Positions 6,065 to 12,076 of a DNA stretch of 12,076 bases are shown here, one piece after another. The stretch is taken from assembly GCA_007122555.1 (NCBI GenBank), contig SKTL01000296.1, positions 1 through 12,076 of the forward strand, given 5' to 3'. The position numbers were made by a program, and so were the translations under genes. The notes under the pieces were generated by a model. The model worked only from the letters and a program-made list of their open reading frames with translations. It did no database searches and was not told the DNA's origin. Within the stretch, counting starts at the first letter, position 1; each line of letters opens with the position of its first letter. The stretch comes from Thermomicrobiaceae bacterium. GTDB lineage: Bacteria > Chloroflexota > Chloroflexia > Thermomicrobiales > Thermomicrobiaceae.

Positions 6065-7465
6065 ATGTATGACGACACAATCACCGCAATTGCCACTCCG
6101 GTCGGCGAAGGCGGTATCGGGATCATCAGGCTGAGCGGTCCTGAATCCGGGGCAATCGCAAGCCGACTGTTCCGTCGTGGACGCCGGTTGCGTTCAACTG
6201 AGGTGGACAAGCTTGAAAGCCATCGGCTGTATTACGGGCATGTCGTCGATCCGGCGAGCGAACGTATTGTCGATGAAGTCATGCTCTCCCGGATGGCCGG
6301 TCCCCGAACGTATACACGCGAGGATGTTGTTGAGATCTCGTGTCACGGCGGCCCGGTTCCCATCAGAGAAGTGCTGAAACTAACGATTGACGCCGGCGCC
6401 CGTGAGGCTGAGCCGGGCGAGTTCACACTCCGGGCGTTTCTCAATGGGCGGATAGATCTTTCCCAGGCCGAAGCGGTGATGTCCGTCGTGTCGGCGCAAA
6501 CGTCAGAATCGCTCGAAATGGCCGTAAATGAGCTTCGGGGGAGGCTGACCGGTCGATTGACCCCGGCGCGAGAAGCGCTGCTTGAGGGGCTGGCGTTCCT
6601 GGACGCCGCCGCGGATTTCCCGGAAGATGAGATTCCGCCCGTCGACGTTCCGGAGGTCCTTCAACGCGCTGAGCAGCGTCTCGGCGAGGTTCTGGAATCA
6701 TCGCAAATGGGCCTGCTCTATCGAGAAGGTGTGCAGATCGCGATCGTCGGACGCCCGAATGTCGGGAAATCAAGCCTGATGAACACGCTGCTCCGCTCGG
6801 ATCGAGCGATCGTCACCGAGATCGCCGGCACGACGCGCGACGTGATAACCGAGACAATCAATCTGCGCGGAATCCCGGCGACATTGCTGGACACGGCAGG
6901 CATCGCCGAGACGGAAGATGTCGTCGAGCGAATCGGAATTGACCGATCGCGCCAGGCGCTGGATACCGCCGGGGTTGCGATCTTCGTACTCGATGGCTCG
7001 CAGCCGTTGACTGAGGCCGACAGGCAAGTGGGCCAGCTTCTGGCGAATCGGTTTGGATCAGCTGAGGATCGCCGTCTGGTTATCGCCGTGAACAAACGTG
7101 ATCTGCCAGAACGGCATGACCACCGCGAACTGCTCGATCAGTTCGAGGATACGCCGGTTGTTGAAATGTCAACGGTGGCCGGTGAGGGGATCAGCGAGCT
7201 TGAACGTGCGGTGTATGACTGTCTGGTGGCGCAGGCCGGGGAAGCTCGCGAACCCGCGATGGTAACGCTCCGCCAGCAGCAGGCGCTTGGCCGGGCCCTG
7301 GACCACGTGCGGTCTGCGCGGCAGGCGCTCGAAGACGGCGTTCCCCAGGACCTTGTTGCGGTTGATGTTCGCTCGGCGATGATGGCGGTCGGTGAGATAA
7401 CCGGCGAACAGGTCAGCGAGTCGATCCTCACCGAGATATTCAGCCGGTTCTGTATTGGCAAGTAG
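6065..7465 (+). CDS. mnmE: tRNA modification GTPase MnmE
   Basis: MnmE works with MnmG to install the 5-carboxymethylaminomethyl (or aminomethyl) group on wobble U34 of several tRNAs, using GTP and a folate one-carbon donor. The 466 residues are full length. The N-terminal folate-binding domain (1-118) opens with DTITAIATPVGEGGIGIIRLSG. The helical domain is split around the G domain, which carries GRPNVGKS (229-236, G1), GTTRD (255-259, G2), DTAG (276-279, G3) and NKRD (343-346, G4). The protein ends in FCIGK with the conserved Cys463. The K+-coordinating Asn of G1 (N232) is present. Start ATG lies 12 nt after an ACGGAG. mnmG is not adjacent, and the gene converges with ybaK 5 nt beyond its stop. 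Confidence 0.97.
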   Translation: MYDDTITAIATPVGEGGIGIIRLSGPESGAIASRLFRRGRRLRSTEVDKLESHRLYYGHVVDPASERIVDEVMLSRMAGPRTYTREDVVEISCHGGPVPIREVLKLTIDAGAREAEPGEFTLRAFLNGRIDLSQAEAVMSVVSAQTSESLEMAVNELRGRLTGRLTPAREALLEGLAFLDAAADFPEDEIPPVDVPEVLQRAEQRLGEVLESSQMGLLYREGVQIAIVGRPNVGKSSLMNTLLRSDRAIVTEIAGTTRDVITETINLRGIPATLLDTAGIAETEDVVERIGIDRSRQALDTAGVAIFVLDGSQPLTEADRQVGQLLANRFGSAEDRRLVIAVNKRDLPERHDHRELLDQFEDTPVVEMSTVAGEGISELERAVYDCLVAQAGEAREPAMVTLRQQQALGRALDHVRSARQALEDGVPQDLVAVDVRSAMMAVGEITGEQVSESILTEIFSRFCIGK

Positions 7466-7475
7466 GCGACCTACT
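7461..7475. repeat. inverted repeat that holds both convergent stop codons
   Basis: AGTAGG and CCTACT are perfect 6-bp arms around a CGA triloop. The TAG of mnmE (7463-7465) lies in the left arm and the TAG of ybaK (7471-7473, minus strand) in the right arm. Any transcript from either side could form this short hairpin at its stop codon. No T-tract follows on either strand, so it is not a canonical terminator. Confidence 0.5.
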
Positions 7476-8013
7476 CGTCCTCGGAGATGTCCGCGACAAC
7501 GGCATCGGTTAGCGACTTGATGGTTGCCGGCGTGATCTTCAGGAGCGCGTCGATCTCCCCGCCGCCAGCGTAGACCACCGGTTCGTCAAACACCGCATCG
7601 TCCATGTAGACGTCGAGCTGCTCGCGATGGCCGATCGGCGGGGTGCCGCCGGCTCTGTAGCCGGTCACCTCCTGGACGACGTCCGGTGGCGCCAGCCGCG
7701 GCTTTCGCAGGCCGGTGGCGCGGCTCAGTTTCCGGCGGTCGACTTTCGCGGTGCCTCGAACGATTGCGATGATGCTTTCTCCCCCTCGCCCGTTGAACAC
7801 GAGGGACTTGACGATCTGTTCCTGGCGGACGCCAAGCGCGTCGGCCGCCGCTGGAACAGTCGGGGTATCGGCTCCGGGAACGATGATTTCAGCGTCGATG
7901 TGACGTGATGAAAGAAACGCCTGCAACTGCTCCTGGCCGTCGTTCCCGGAAATCTGCTCGGATTCCGCCACGTTCCCTGCCCCTGTTCGCGGTCTCGTCT
8001 CGATTGTCGACAT
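7471..8013 (-). CDS. ybaK: YbaK/EbsC-family aminoacyl-tRNA deacylase
   Basis: Members hydrolyse mischarged aminoacyl-tRNA in trans, for example Cys-tRNA(Pro) or Ala-tRNA(Pro). The 180-residue protein has a YbaK domain from about 28 to the end. QIVKSLVF (66-73) contains Lys69, which by motif matches the essential lysine of YbaK (K46 in the E. coli and Haemophilus proteins). GYRAGGTPPIGH (118-129) and VYAGGGEIDALLKITP (147-162) form the rest of the pocket. About 25 polar residues precede the domain, so the true start could lie further in; ATG 8011-8013 is taken because it is 4 nt past the greA stop, although its Shine-Dalgarno is weak. The gene is probably cotranscribed with greA. Which aminoacyl-tRNA it edits cannot be read from the sequence. 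Confidence 0.9.
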   Translation of the reverse strand: MSTIETRPRTGAGNVAESEQISGNDGQEQLQAFLSSRHIDAEIIVPGADTPTVPAAADALGVRQEQIVKSLVFNGRGGESIIAIVRGTAKVDRRKLSRATGLRKPRLAPPDVVQEVTGYRAGGTPPIGHREQLDVYMDDAVFDEPVVYAGGGEIDALLKITPATIKSLTDAVVADISEDE

Positions 8014-8017
8014 TCGG

Positions 8018-8491
8018 TTACTCGACTCGCACGATTCTGGCCGTCATATCCATGCCTGGCGTCTCGATCGTGACTTCTTCACCCTCGCTTCGGCCCAGCA
8101 GCGCTTTGCCAAACGGGGATTCATTCGAGATACGCCCCTCGGCCGGCCGGGATTCTACCGCGCCGACAATCGTGTAGGTTTCTTCGTCACCGTCGATCTC
8201 AATGGTGACGGTGGATCCGATGCGAACCGCCGCGCCGCGGTAGTCGCCGGTATCATCGATCAATTCGACGCGTTTGAGCATGCGTTCCAGCTCGCGGATC
8301 CGTCCCTCGATGATGCCCTGGTCATGCTTGGCGGCGTCGTAGGCGGCATTTTCGCGAAGGTCGCCGTGTGAACGCGCTTCGGCGATCACTTCGACGATTC
8401 TCGGCCGCTCGTTGTTGACAAGGTTCTCGTACTCTTCTTTCAGGGCGTCCAATCCCTCTTGTGTAACCGGGACGCGTTCGTCATTCGCCAT
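8018..8491 (-). CDS. greA: transcription elongation factor GreA
   Basis: GreA enters the secondary channel of backtracked RNA polymerase and stimulates cleavage of the nascent RNA 3' end. The 157 residues match the family length exactly. An N-terminal coiled coil (1-75) carries the tip motif ARSHGDLRENAAYDAAK (39-55), with acidic D44 and E47 in the places of the catalytic Asp41/Glu44 of E. coli. A C-terminal FKBP-like domain (80-157) contains SPFGKALLG. The ATG follows GGGAG (8498-8502 on the plus strand) at 6 nt. ybaK starts 4 nt after its stop, suggesting one transcript. A 158-nt gap separates it from the metal-transporter operon upstream, so it may have its own promoter, although no convincing one was found. 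Confidence 0.97.
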   Translation of the reverse strand: MANDERVPVTQEGLDALKEEYENLVNNERPRIVEVIAEARSHGDLRENAAYDAAKHDQGIIEGRIRELERMLKRVELIDDTGDYRGAAVRIGSTVTIEIDGDEETYTIVGAVESRPAEGRISNESPFGKALLGRSEGEEVTIETPGMDMTARIVRVE

Positions 8492-8547
8492 GGTCTGCTC
8501 CCGTCAGTTTCGGCGCGTCAGAACTTGAATCAGGGTTCGCAACAGGA

Positions 8548-8580
8548 ATCCCTCCGGGCGACAATACCACCCGTCGGGAT
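8548..8580. repeat. hairpin in the gap between the transporter operon and greA
   Basis: ATCCC (8548-8552) pairs with GGGAT (8576-8580). After a 2x2 internal loop, CGGG (8555-8558) pairs with CCCG (8570-8573) around an 11-nt loop. On the minus strand it lies about 70 nt past the permease stop and 57 nt before the greA start. No T-run follows, so it could be a weak terminator, a processing site or a greA leader structure. Confidence 0.35.
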
Positions 8581-8649
8581 AATCAATGATCTTACGGCAG
8601 GAACGGAGCAGTGGCAATTGATCGCGGGTCAGGCGAATGCGGTCGGTCC

Positions 8650-9768
8650 CTACCGCACGATCGCTTCCCGGGCGCGCTGGCGCCCCTTCTCCGTGAGGTA
8701 CAGATGACGGTTCTGCCGGACCACGGTCTGATGTCGCTCCGCGTGCCGGACAGCGCGCTCCGCAAAATCGGAATCCCAGTTCAGATGTTCCTGCAGATGA
8801 TCCACGCGGTTTTCCTGCTCGGCGCTGGGAAGTCCTTCGTGATTGAGCAAGTGGATGGCGAGCATCGTTCCGGCGAATTCCCAGCGCTGCCGCCGCCGGC
8901 GGAACGCCAGCGCGATCAGCCCTCGACCTGGCGCAAGCAGATACGCCACCATGAAGATCACCCCGGTCATCGTCGCCATTGAACCGGCGATAGACGCATC
9001 CAGGCCGCGCGCCATCCAGTAACCGCTGACGGCGATGAGCACGCCGATCCCGGCGCTGAGCGCCAGCATCACCCAGAGACGATCCGTCAGCAGGTAGGAG
9101 GTAACGGGAGGACCCACGATGAGGGCGACCACGAGAATCGCGCCGACGGCGTCAAACGCGCCCACCGCTGTAACGGAAACCAGGCTCATGAGTCCGTAGT
9201 GAATCAGCGCCGGGGAGAATCCGAGCGCGGCGGCGAGTCCGGCGTCAAACGTCGCCAGCTTCAATTCCTTGTAGAAGAGGGTGATGAACAGCAGGTTGAT
9301 AATCAGAATGATCGTCATCATCACCAGCGCGGTTGGCCCGAGGTCAACGCCAAACAGCGTGGTGCGGTTGAAGGGAACGAACGCGATCTCGCCAAGCAGA
9401 ACGACGTCGAGATCGAGGTGAATGCCGCCGGCGAATCGCGCGATCAGGATCACCCCGATGCTGAACAGCGCTGGAAAGACGATCCCGATAGCGGCGTCTT
9501 CACGGACGAGTCGAGTTCGGTTGAGCAGTTCGACGAGACTGACGGTCAGGACTCCGGTGGCGGCGGCGGCAATGATCAAAAACGGCGACGAGAGATCCTG
9601 AACCAGGAAGAACGCGACCACAATCCCGGGGAGGATCGAATGGGTGATGGCGTCGCTCATCATCGCCATCTGCCGGAGCACCAGGAACACGCCGACCAGG
9701 GCGCAGGCGACCGCGACGACGATGGCGACGATCTGGACTTCCATCTGTCCCGCAGTCAGGCTAAGCAT
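8650..9768 (-). CDS. Mn/Zn-type ABC transporter permease with C-terminal winged-helix-like tail (second permease)
   Basis: This is one of two permeases of a TroCD/MntCD-type metal importer in the cytoplasmic membrane. Of its 372 residues, about 1-290 are the ABC-3 permease domain with seven or more hydrophobic segments, the hallmark MSDAITHSILPGIV (37-50) and the cytoplasmic coupling region FYKELKLATFDAGLAAALGFSP (165-186). Residues 293-372 are soluble, with helical NHEGLPS (309-315), HLQEHLNW (324-331) and LYLTEKGRQRA (356-366), which fits a winged-helix fold of DtxR/MntR type. Ordinary permeases of this class are about 270-300 residues. The ATG overlaps the stop of the preceding permease by 8 nt (ATGCTTAG), implying translational coupling. 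It is the last gene of the operon. The permease call is firm; the tail's role is inference. Confidence 0.92.
   Translation of the reverse strand: MLSLTAGQMEVQIVAIVVAVACALVGVFLVLRQMAMMSDAITHSILPGIVVAFFLVQDLSSPFLIIAAAATGVLTVSLVELLNRTRLVREDAAIGIVFPALFSIGVILIARFAGGIHLDLDVVLLGEIAFVPFNRTTLFGVDLGPTALVMMTIILIINLLFITLFYKELKLATFDAGLAAALGFSPALIHYGLMSLVSVTAVGAFDAVGAILVVALIVGPPVTSYLLTDRLWVMLALSAGIGVLIAVSGYWMARGLDASIAGSMATMTGVIFMVAYLLAPGRGLIALAFRRRRQRWEFAGTMLAIHLLNHEGLPSAEQENRVDHLQEHLNWDSDFAERAVRHAERHQTVVRQNRHLYLTEKGRQRAREAIVR
8653..8892 (-). other. winged-helix-like tail of the second permease (residues 293-372)
   Basis: This segment follows the last membrane helix and an Arg-rich junction (FRRRRQRW, 289-296). 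It ends with a strand-turn-helix LYLTEKGRQRAREAI that is a near copy of the end of the other permease's tail. The equivalent of the usual LExxGLV turn reads AERHQTVV, so the fold may be degenerate. No Cys- or His-rich metal site is evident, though four His lie in the central part. Confidence 0.6.
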
Positions 9769-10903
9769 CTCGCTGATCCTGATCCTCGTCGTTCAGATCG
9801 GAAACGGCCAGTTGACGTCCCTTTTCGGTCAATGTCCAGTGGTCGCCGTCAATCCGTTGCGCCAGGCCGGCGCGCTCGAGATCTTCGAGGCCGTGATCGA
9901 CCGCAACCCGTCCGGCGCTCATTGCTTCGAGCGCCGCCATCGAATGACCATGGTCGACGCCTTCGTGCTGCTGGCTGAGCCAGTAGAGATCCCCCAGCAC
10001 CACGCGGGAACGGATGTCGCGGCTCTGGCGATGTTGTCGCACCCAGGCCCAGAGAAGGCCGCGATTCGGCGCAAGTATCAGTGAGAAGAGAACGATTGCG
10101 GTCAGGCAGATGACGATCGTCGGGCCGGTCGGCATGCGGGCGGTATAGGCGCTGATCAGCGCACCGCTGACACCGGCGAGCGCGCCGAATCCGCCGGCGA
10201 GTATTGTCACGACGCCCAGTCGATCGCTCCACTGTCGCGCGGCCGCCGCGGGTGTCACGACCATAGCGCTCATCAGGATCACGCCCACGGTTTGCAGGCC
10301 GATGACGATCGCGATGACGAGCAGGCTGGTCAAGAGGACATCGAAGCGCTGGACCGGCATTCCGAGACTGAGCGCGAACGCCCGGTCGAAGACGACGAGC
10401 TTGAATTCTTTCCAGAAGACAAATAGGATCGCCAGCGCCAGACTGCCAATAATCAGCATCGTGCGAACGTCATCCCAGATGATCGCAGCCGCCTGTCCGA
10501 ACAGGAACCGGGAAAGCCCCGCCGCCGCCGCATCCGGCTGGCGTTGCACGAACGTCATCAGCACCATGCCGAACCCGAAAAACACCGAGAGGACCAGCGC
10601 CAGACTGGCGTCCTGCTTGATGCGGGTGGTATTGACGATCGCCATGATTGAGAGGGTCGCCAGCCAGCCGACGATGGCGGCGCCGAGAATCAGGATCAGC
10701 GGATCGCGGCTCCCGGTCAGCATGAAGGCGAGGATGATCCCGGGCAGGACCGCGTGAGAAATCGAGTCGCCGAGCAGACTCTGTCTCCGGAGCACGGCGA
10801 ATGTCCCGAGCGATCCGCTCACCAGGCCCAAAACAGTCGCGCCGAGCGTGATATTGCGAATCGTGTAGTCCGAATAGATGTCCGTGAAGACCTCGGGAAA
10901 CAT
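9761..10903 (-). CDS. Mn/Zn-type ABC transporter permease with C-terminal winged-helix tail (first permease)
   Basis: This is the partner permease of the importer, 380 residues. About 1-285 form the ABC-3 domain: an early helix (16-38), GDSISHAVLPGII (45-57), FVFWKEFKLVVFDRAFALSLG (161-181) facing the ATPase, then VIGLQTVGVILMSAMVVTPAAAARQWSDR (200-228). Residues 298-370 form a soluble domain with LGDLYWLSQQHEG (303-315), MSAGRVAVDHGLEDLERAGLAQR (328-350) and HWTLTEKGRQLA (355-366). This reads as helix, recognition helix, turn and wing, as in DtxR/MntR N-terminal domains. An acidic end (DLNDEDQDQ) follows. The ATG is 2 nt after the ATPase stop, and its own stop lies inside the next permease's start. 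The metal is probably Mn, judged from the ATPase and the binding protein. Confidence 0.93.
   Translation of the reverse strand: MFPEVFTDIYSDYTIRNITLGATVLGLVSGSLGTFAVLRRQSLLGDSISHAVLPGIILAFMLTGSRDPLILILGAAIVGWLATLSIMAIVNTTRIKQDASLALVLSVFFGFGMVLMTFVQRQPDAAAAGLSRFLFGQAAAIIWDDVRTMLIIGSLALAILFVFWKEFKLVVFDRAFALSLGMPVQRFDVLLTSLLVIAIVIGLQTVGVILMSAMVVTPAAAARQWSDRLGVVTILAGGFGALAGVSGALISAYTARMPTGPTIVICLTAIVLFSLILAPNRGLLWAWVRQHRQSRDIRSRVVLGDLYWLSQQHEGVDHGHSMAALEAMSAGRVAVDHGLEDLERAGLAQRIDGDHWTLTEKGRQLAVSDLNDEDQDQRDA
9794..10012 (-). other. winged-helix tail of the first permease (residues 298-370)
   Basis: The order helix, recognition-like helix (VAVDHGLEDLERAGLAQR), short strand, LTEKGRQLA matches the winged-helix part of DtxR/MntR-type regulators. 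The dimerisation and metal-binding domain that follows in those regulators is absent. From established knowledge, Chlamydia YtgC carries a fused DtxR-like YtgR domain that is released by cleavage; this tail is much shorter. DNA binding is not shown here. Confidence 0.65.
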
Positions 10904-10905
10904 CG

Positions 10906-11706
10906 TCAGTCTTCTTCGGGAACTGATTGAGCGGTCGCCGGCGCCGCGCTGTCCCGGCTCAGGAACGCGACCCGTCCGCCGTAGGCCAGTCGAAGGTTGG
11001 TGTCGTTGTAGACCTCCGAGACGGGACCGCTGGCGATCTTCCGGACGTTCAGCAGGGCGACCCAGTCGAAGTAGTCGGGAACCGTCTGTAGATCGTGATG
11101 GACGCAGACGACCGTTTTTCCGGCCGTGCGCAGGTCTTTGAGCAGTGTGATGATGGCGCGTTCCGTGGTGGCGTCGACTCCCTGGAACGGCTCGTCCATC
11201 AGGTAGACCTGCGCATCCTGCACGAGCGCCCGCGCCAGGAATACACGCTGCTGCTGGCCGCCGGAAAGCTGGCTGATCTGCCGGTCGGCGAAGTCGCGCA
11301 TGGAGACCTTCTCCAGGGCCTGCAGAGCGAGCTCGCGGTCGCGGGGGCCAGGTCTGCGAATCCAGCCGAGCGCGCCATAGCGGCCCATCTGCACGACATC
11401 AAGCACGCTGGTGGGAAAATCCCAGTCGACCGACCCCCGCTGAGGAACGTATCCAACCTTGTCGCGACTTTGCCGGTATGACTGCCCGAGAATCTCGACA
11501 CTGCCCGCCGCCGGGCGGACCAGATTGAGAACCGCCTTGATCAGGGTGGTTTTCCCGGCGCCGTTTGGACCGACGATCGCCATGAGAACGCCGGCGGGGA
11601 CGTCGAGATCGATGTCCCAGAGAACGGGCTGGTCGTTATAGGCGACGGTCAGGTCGCGGACAGCTATCGCCACCGGCGGCTGGCCTGTTTCGGCGGATGT
11701 CATCAT
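10906..11706 (-). CDS. ABC transporter ATP-binding protein, manganese/zinc import (TroB/MntB type)
   Basis: This is the cytoplasmic ATPase that powers the neighbouring permeases. Counting from the upstream TTG at 11709, the features are: Walker A GPNGAGKT (47-54), Q-loop [16 protein letters not shown] (87-102), signature LSGGQQQR (148-155), Walker B VYLMDEP (168-174) and switch His205. The Q-loop wording and the MGRYGALGW that follows (108-116) are characteristic of the Mn/Zn/Fe TroB-SitB group. The family start is ambiguous, since TTG-ATG-ATG occur in tandem; the first ATG (11704-11706) is chosen because GGA lies about 5 nt ahead, while the TTG is too close to it. The gene lies 50 nt after the binding-protein stop and 2 nt before the first permease, clearly one operon. 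Confidence 0.95.
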   Translation of the reverse strand: MMTSAETGQPPVAIAVRDLTVAYNDQPVLWDIDLDVPAGVLMAIVGPNGAGKTTLIKAVLNLVRPAAGSVEILGQSYRQSRDKVGYVPQRGSVDWDFPTSVLDVVQMGRYGALGWIRRPGPRDRELALQALEKVSMRDFADRQISQLSGGQQQRVFLARALVQDAQVYLMDEPFQGVDATTERAIITLLKDLRTAGKTVVCVHHDLQTVPDYFDWVALLNVRKIASGPVSEVYNDTNLRLAYGGRVAFLSRDSAAPATAQSVPEED

Positions 11707-11756
11707 CAAGTTCCGTCAGGTCCGTTCAATCGACTCCCGAGCTATTGTACCGGTGA

Positions 11757-12076
11757 TCAGTCCGCTGTGAGCGCGTCGACGATTGCATCGACGTTGAAAC
11801 GGTAGGCGCCGACATAGGTTCCCTCGTCCGTCCCATCCTGACCGAGGGCGTCCCCAAACAGCGCGTCGTCGGCGATCACCGCCTCAAAGCCGCGATCCGC
11901 CACCGCAGCCTGCACCGCTTCGATCCCCTGCGGCGGGACGGCGGTCTCCAGGAAAATCGCCCGGATTTCCCGTTCGACGATCAGATCGGCCAGCTCACGG
12001 ATGTCTGATGCTGCTGCTTCAACGTCGGTCGTGATCGGCTGGAGTCCGCGCACCTCCATGTCGAAGGCCCGGCCGA
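11757..12076 (-). CDS. metal ABC transporter substrate-binding protein, C-terminal part (TroA/ZnuA family), cut by the window edge
   Basis: The frame is open to the right end of the window and codes for the last 105 or so residues of a cluster A-I metal-binding lipoprotein or periplasmic protein. It begins at the edge with GRAFDMEVRGLQPITT. FLETAVPPQGIEAVQ (family FxE motif), then DALGQDGTDEGTYVGAYRFNVDAIVDAL at the C-terminus follow, all typical of Mn/Zn binding proteins. The Glu of FLE and the Asp of ADDALFGD are at the positions of usual metal ligands, while the His ligands would lie outside the window. An ATG at 12057-12059 is internal, not the start. The ATPase follows 50 nt later on the same strand. 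Confidence 0.93.
   Translation of the reverse strand, partial: GRAFDMEVRGLQPITTDVEAAASDIRELADLIVEREIRAIFLETAVPPQGIEAVQAAVADRGFEAVIADDALFGDALGQDGTDEGTYVGAYRFNVDAIVDALTAD

Noticed and set aside
8638..8657. TGCGGT/ACCGCA hairpin over the stop codon of the second permease
   Set aside because: Six base pairs, partly within coding sequence, with no T-run on the minus strand; too weak to call a terminator.
9199..9978. Plus-strand open frame of 259 codons antisense to the permeases
   Set aside because: Extremely hydrophilic Asp/Glu/Arg/Gln-rich product, as expected when hydrophobic membrane codons are read on the opposite strand. The minus-strand permeases have clear family motifs.

Overview
The window reads as ordinary chromosomal DNA of a fairly GC-rich bacterium. 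The 55-residue L34 protein with its extended N-terminus, the compact Alb3-like YidC and the overall protein style suggest Chloroflexota, perhaps near Thermomicrobia. This placement is an inference from memory of the families, not a search. No tRNA, rRNA, CRISPR array, insertion sequence or prophage gene was seen.

Layout. Positions 1-158 hold nothing recognisable. On the minus strand, 159-2002 carry a stand-alone CinA C-terminal domain (NMN deamidase type) and an MFS exporter. A 409-bp divergent spacer (2003-2411) contains several inverted repeats and a near-consensus sigma-70 promoter that drives the plus-strand cluster rpmH-rnpA-yidD-yidC-jag, then a PfkB-family sugar kinase, then mnmE (2412-7465). 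This is the classical ribosome/RNase P/membrane-insertion cluster, with two departures: a kinase sits between jag and mnmE, and an MFS gene rather than dnaA lies upstream of rpmH. Two genes are too short or too unusual for simple ORF calling: rpmH (55 codons) and yidC (TTG start).

From 7471 to the right edge everything is on the minus strand. ybaK (aminoacyl-tRNA editing) lies 4 nt downstream of greA, and it converges on mnmE with only 5 nt between their stop codons. Upstream of greA lies a Mn/Zn-type ABC importer: substrate-binding protein (cut by the window edge), ATPase, permease and permease.

The most interesting point is that both permeases continue past their membrane domain into a C-terminal winged-helix-like domain, each ending in the same LTEKGRQ motif. 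Tethering a DtxR/MntR-type DNA-binding fold to a metal permease recalls the chlamydial YtgC-YtgR fusion. Here it occurs in both subunits of one transporter, and neither tail has an evident metal-binding/dimerisation domain. Other points worth checking are the nested inverted repeats upstream of the MFS gene, a hairpin plus T-tract in the rpmH leader, a 19-codon open frame abutting the yidC ribosome binding site, and a Lys in YidC where the conserved Arg usually sits.
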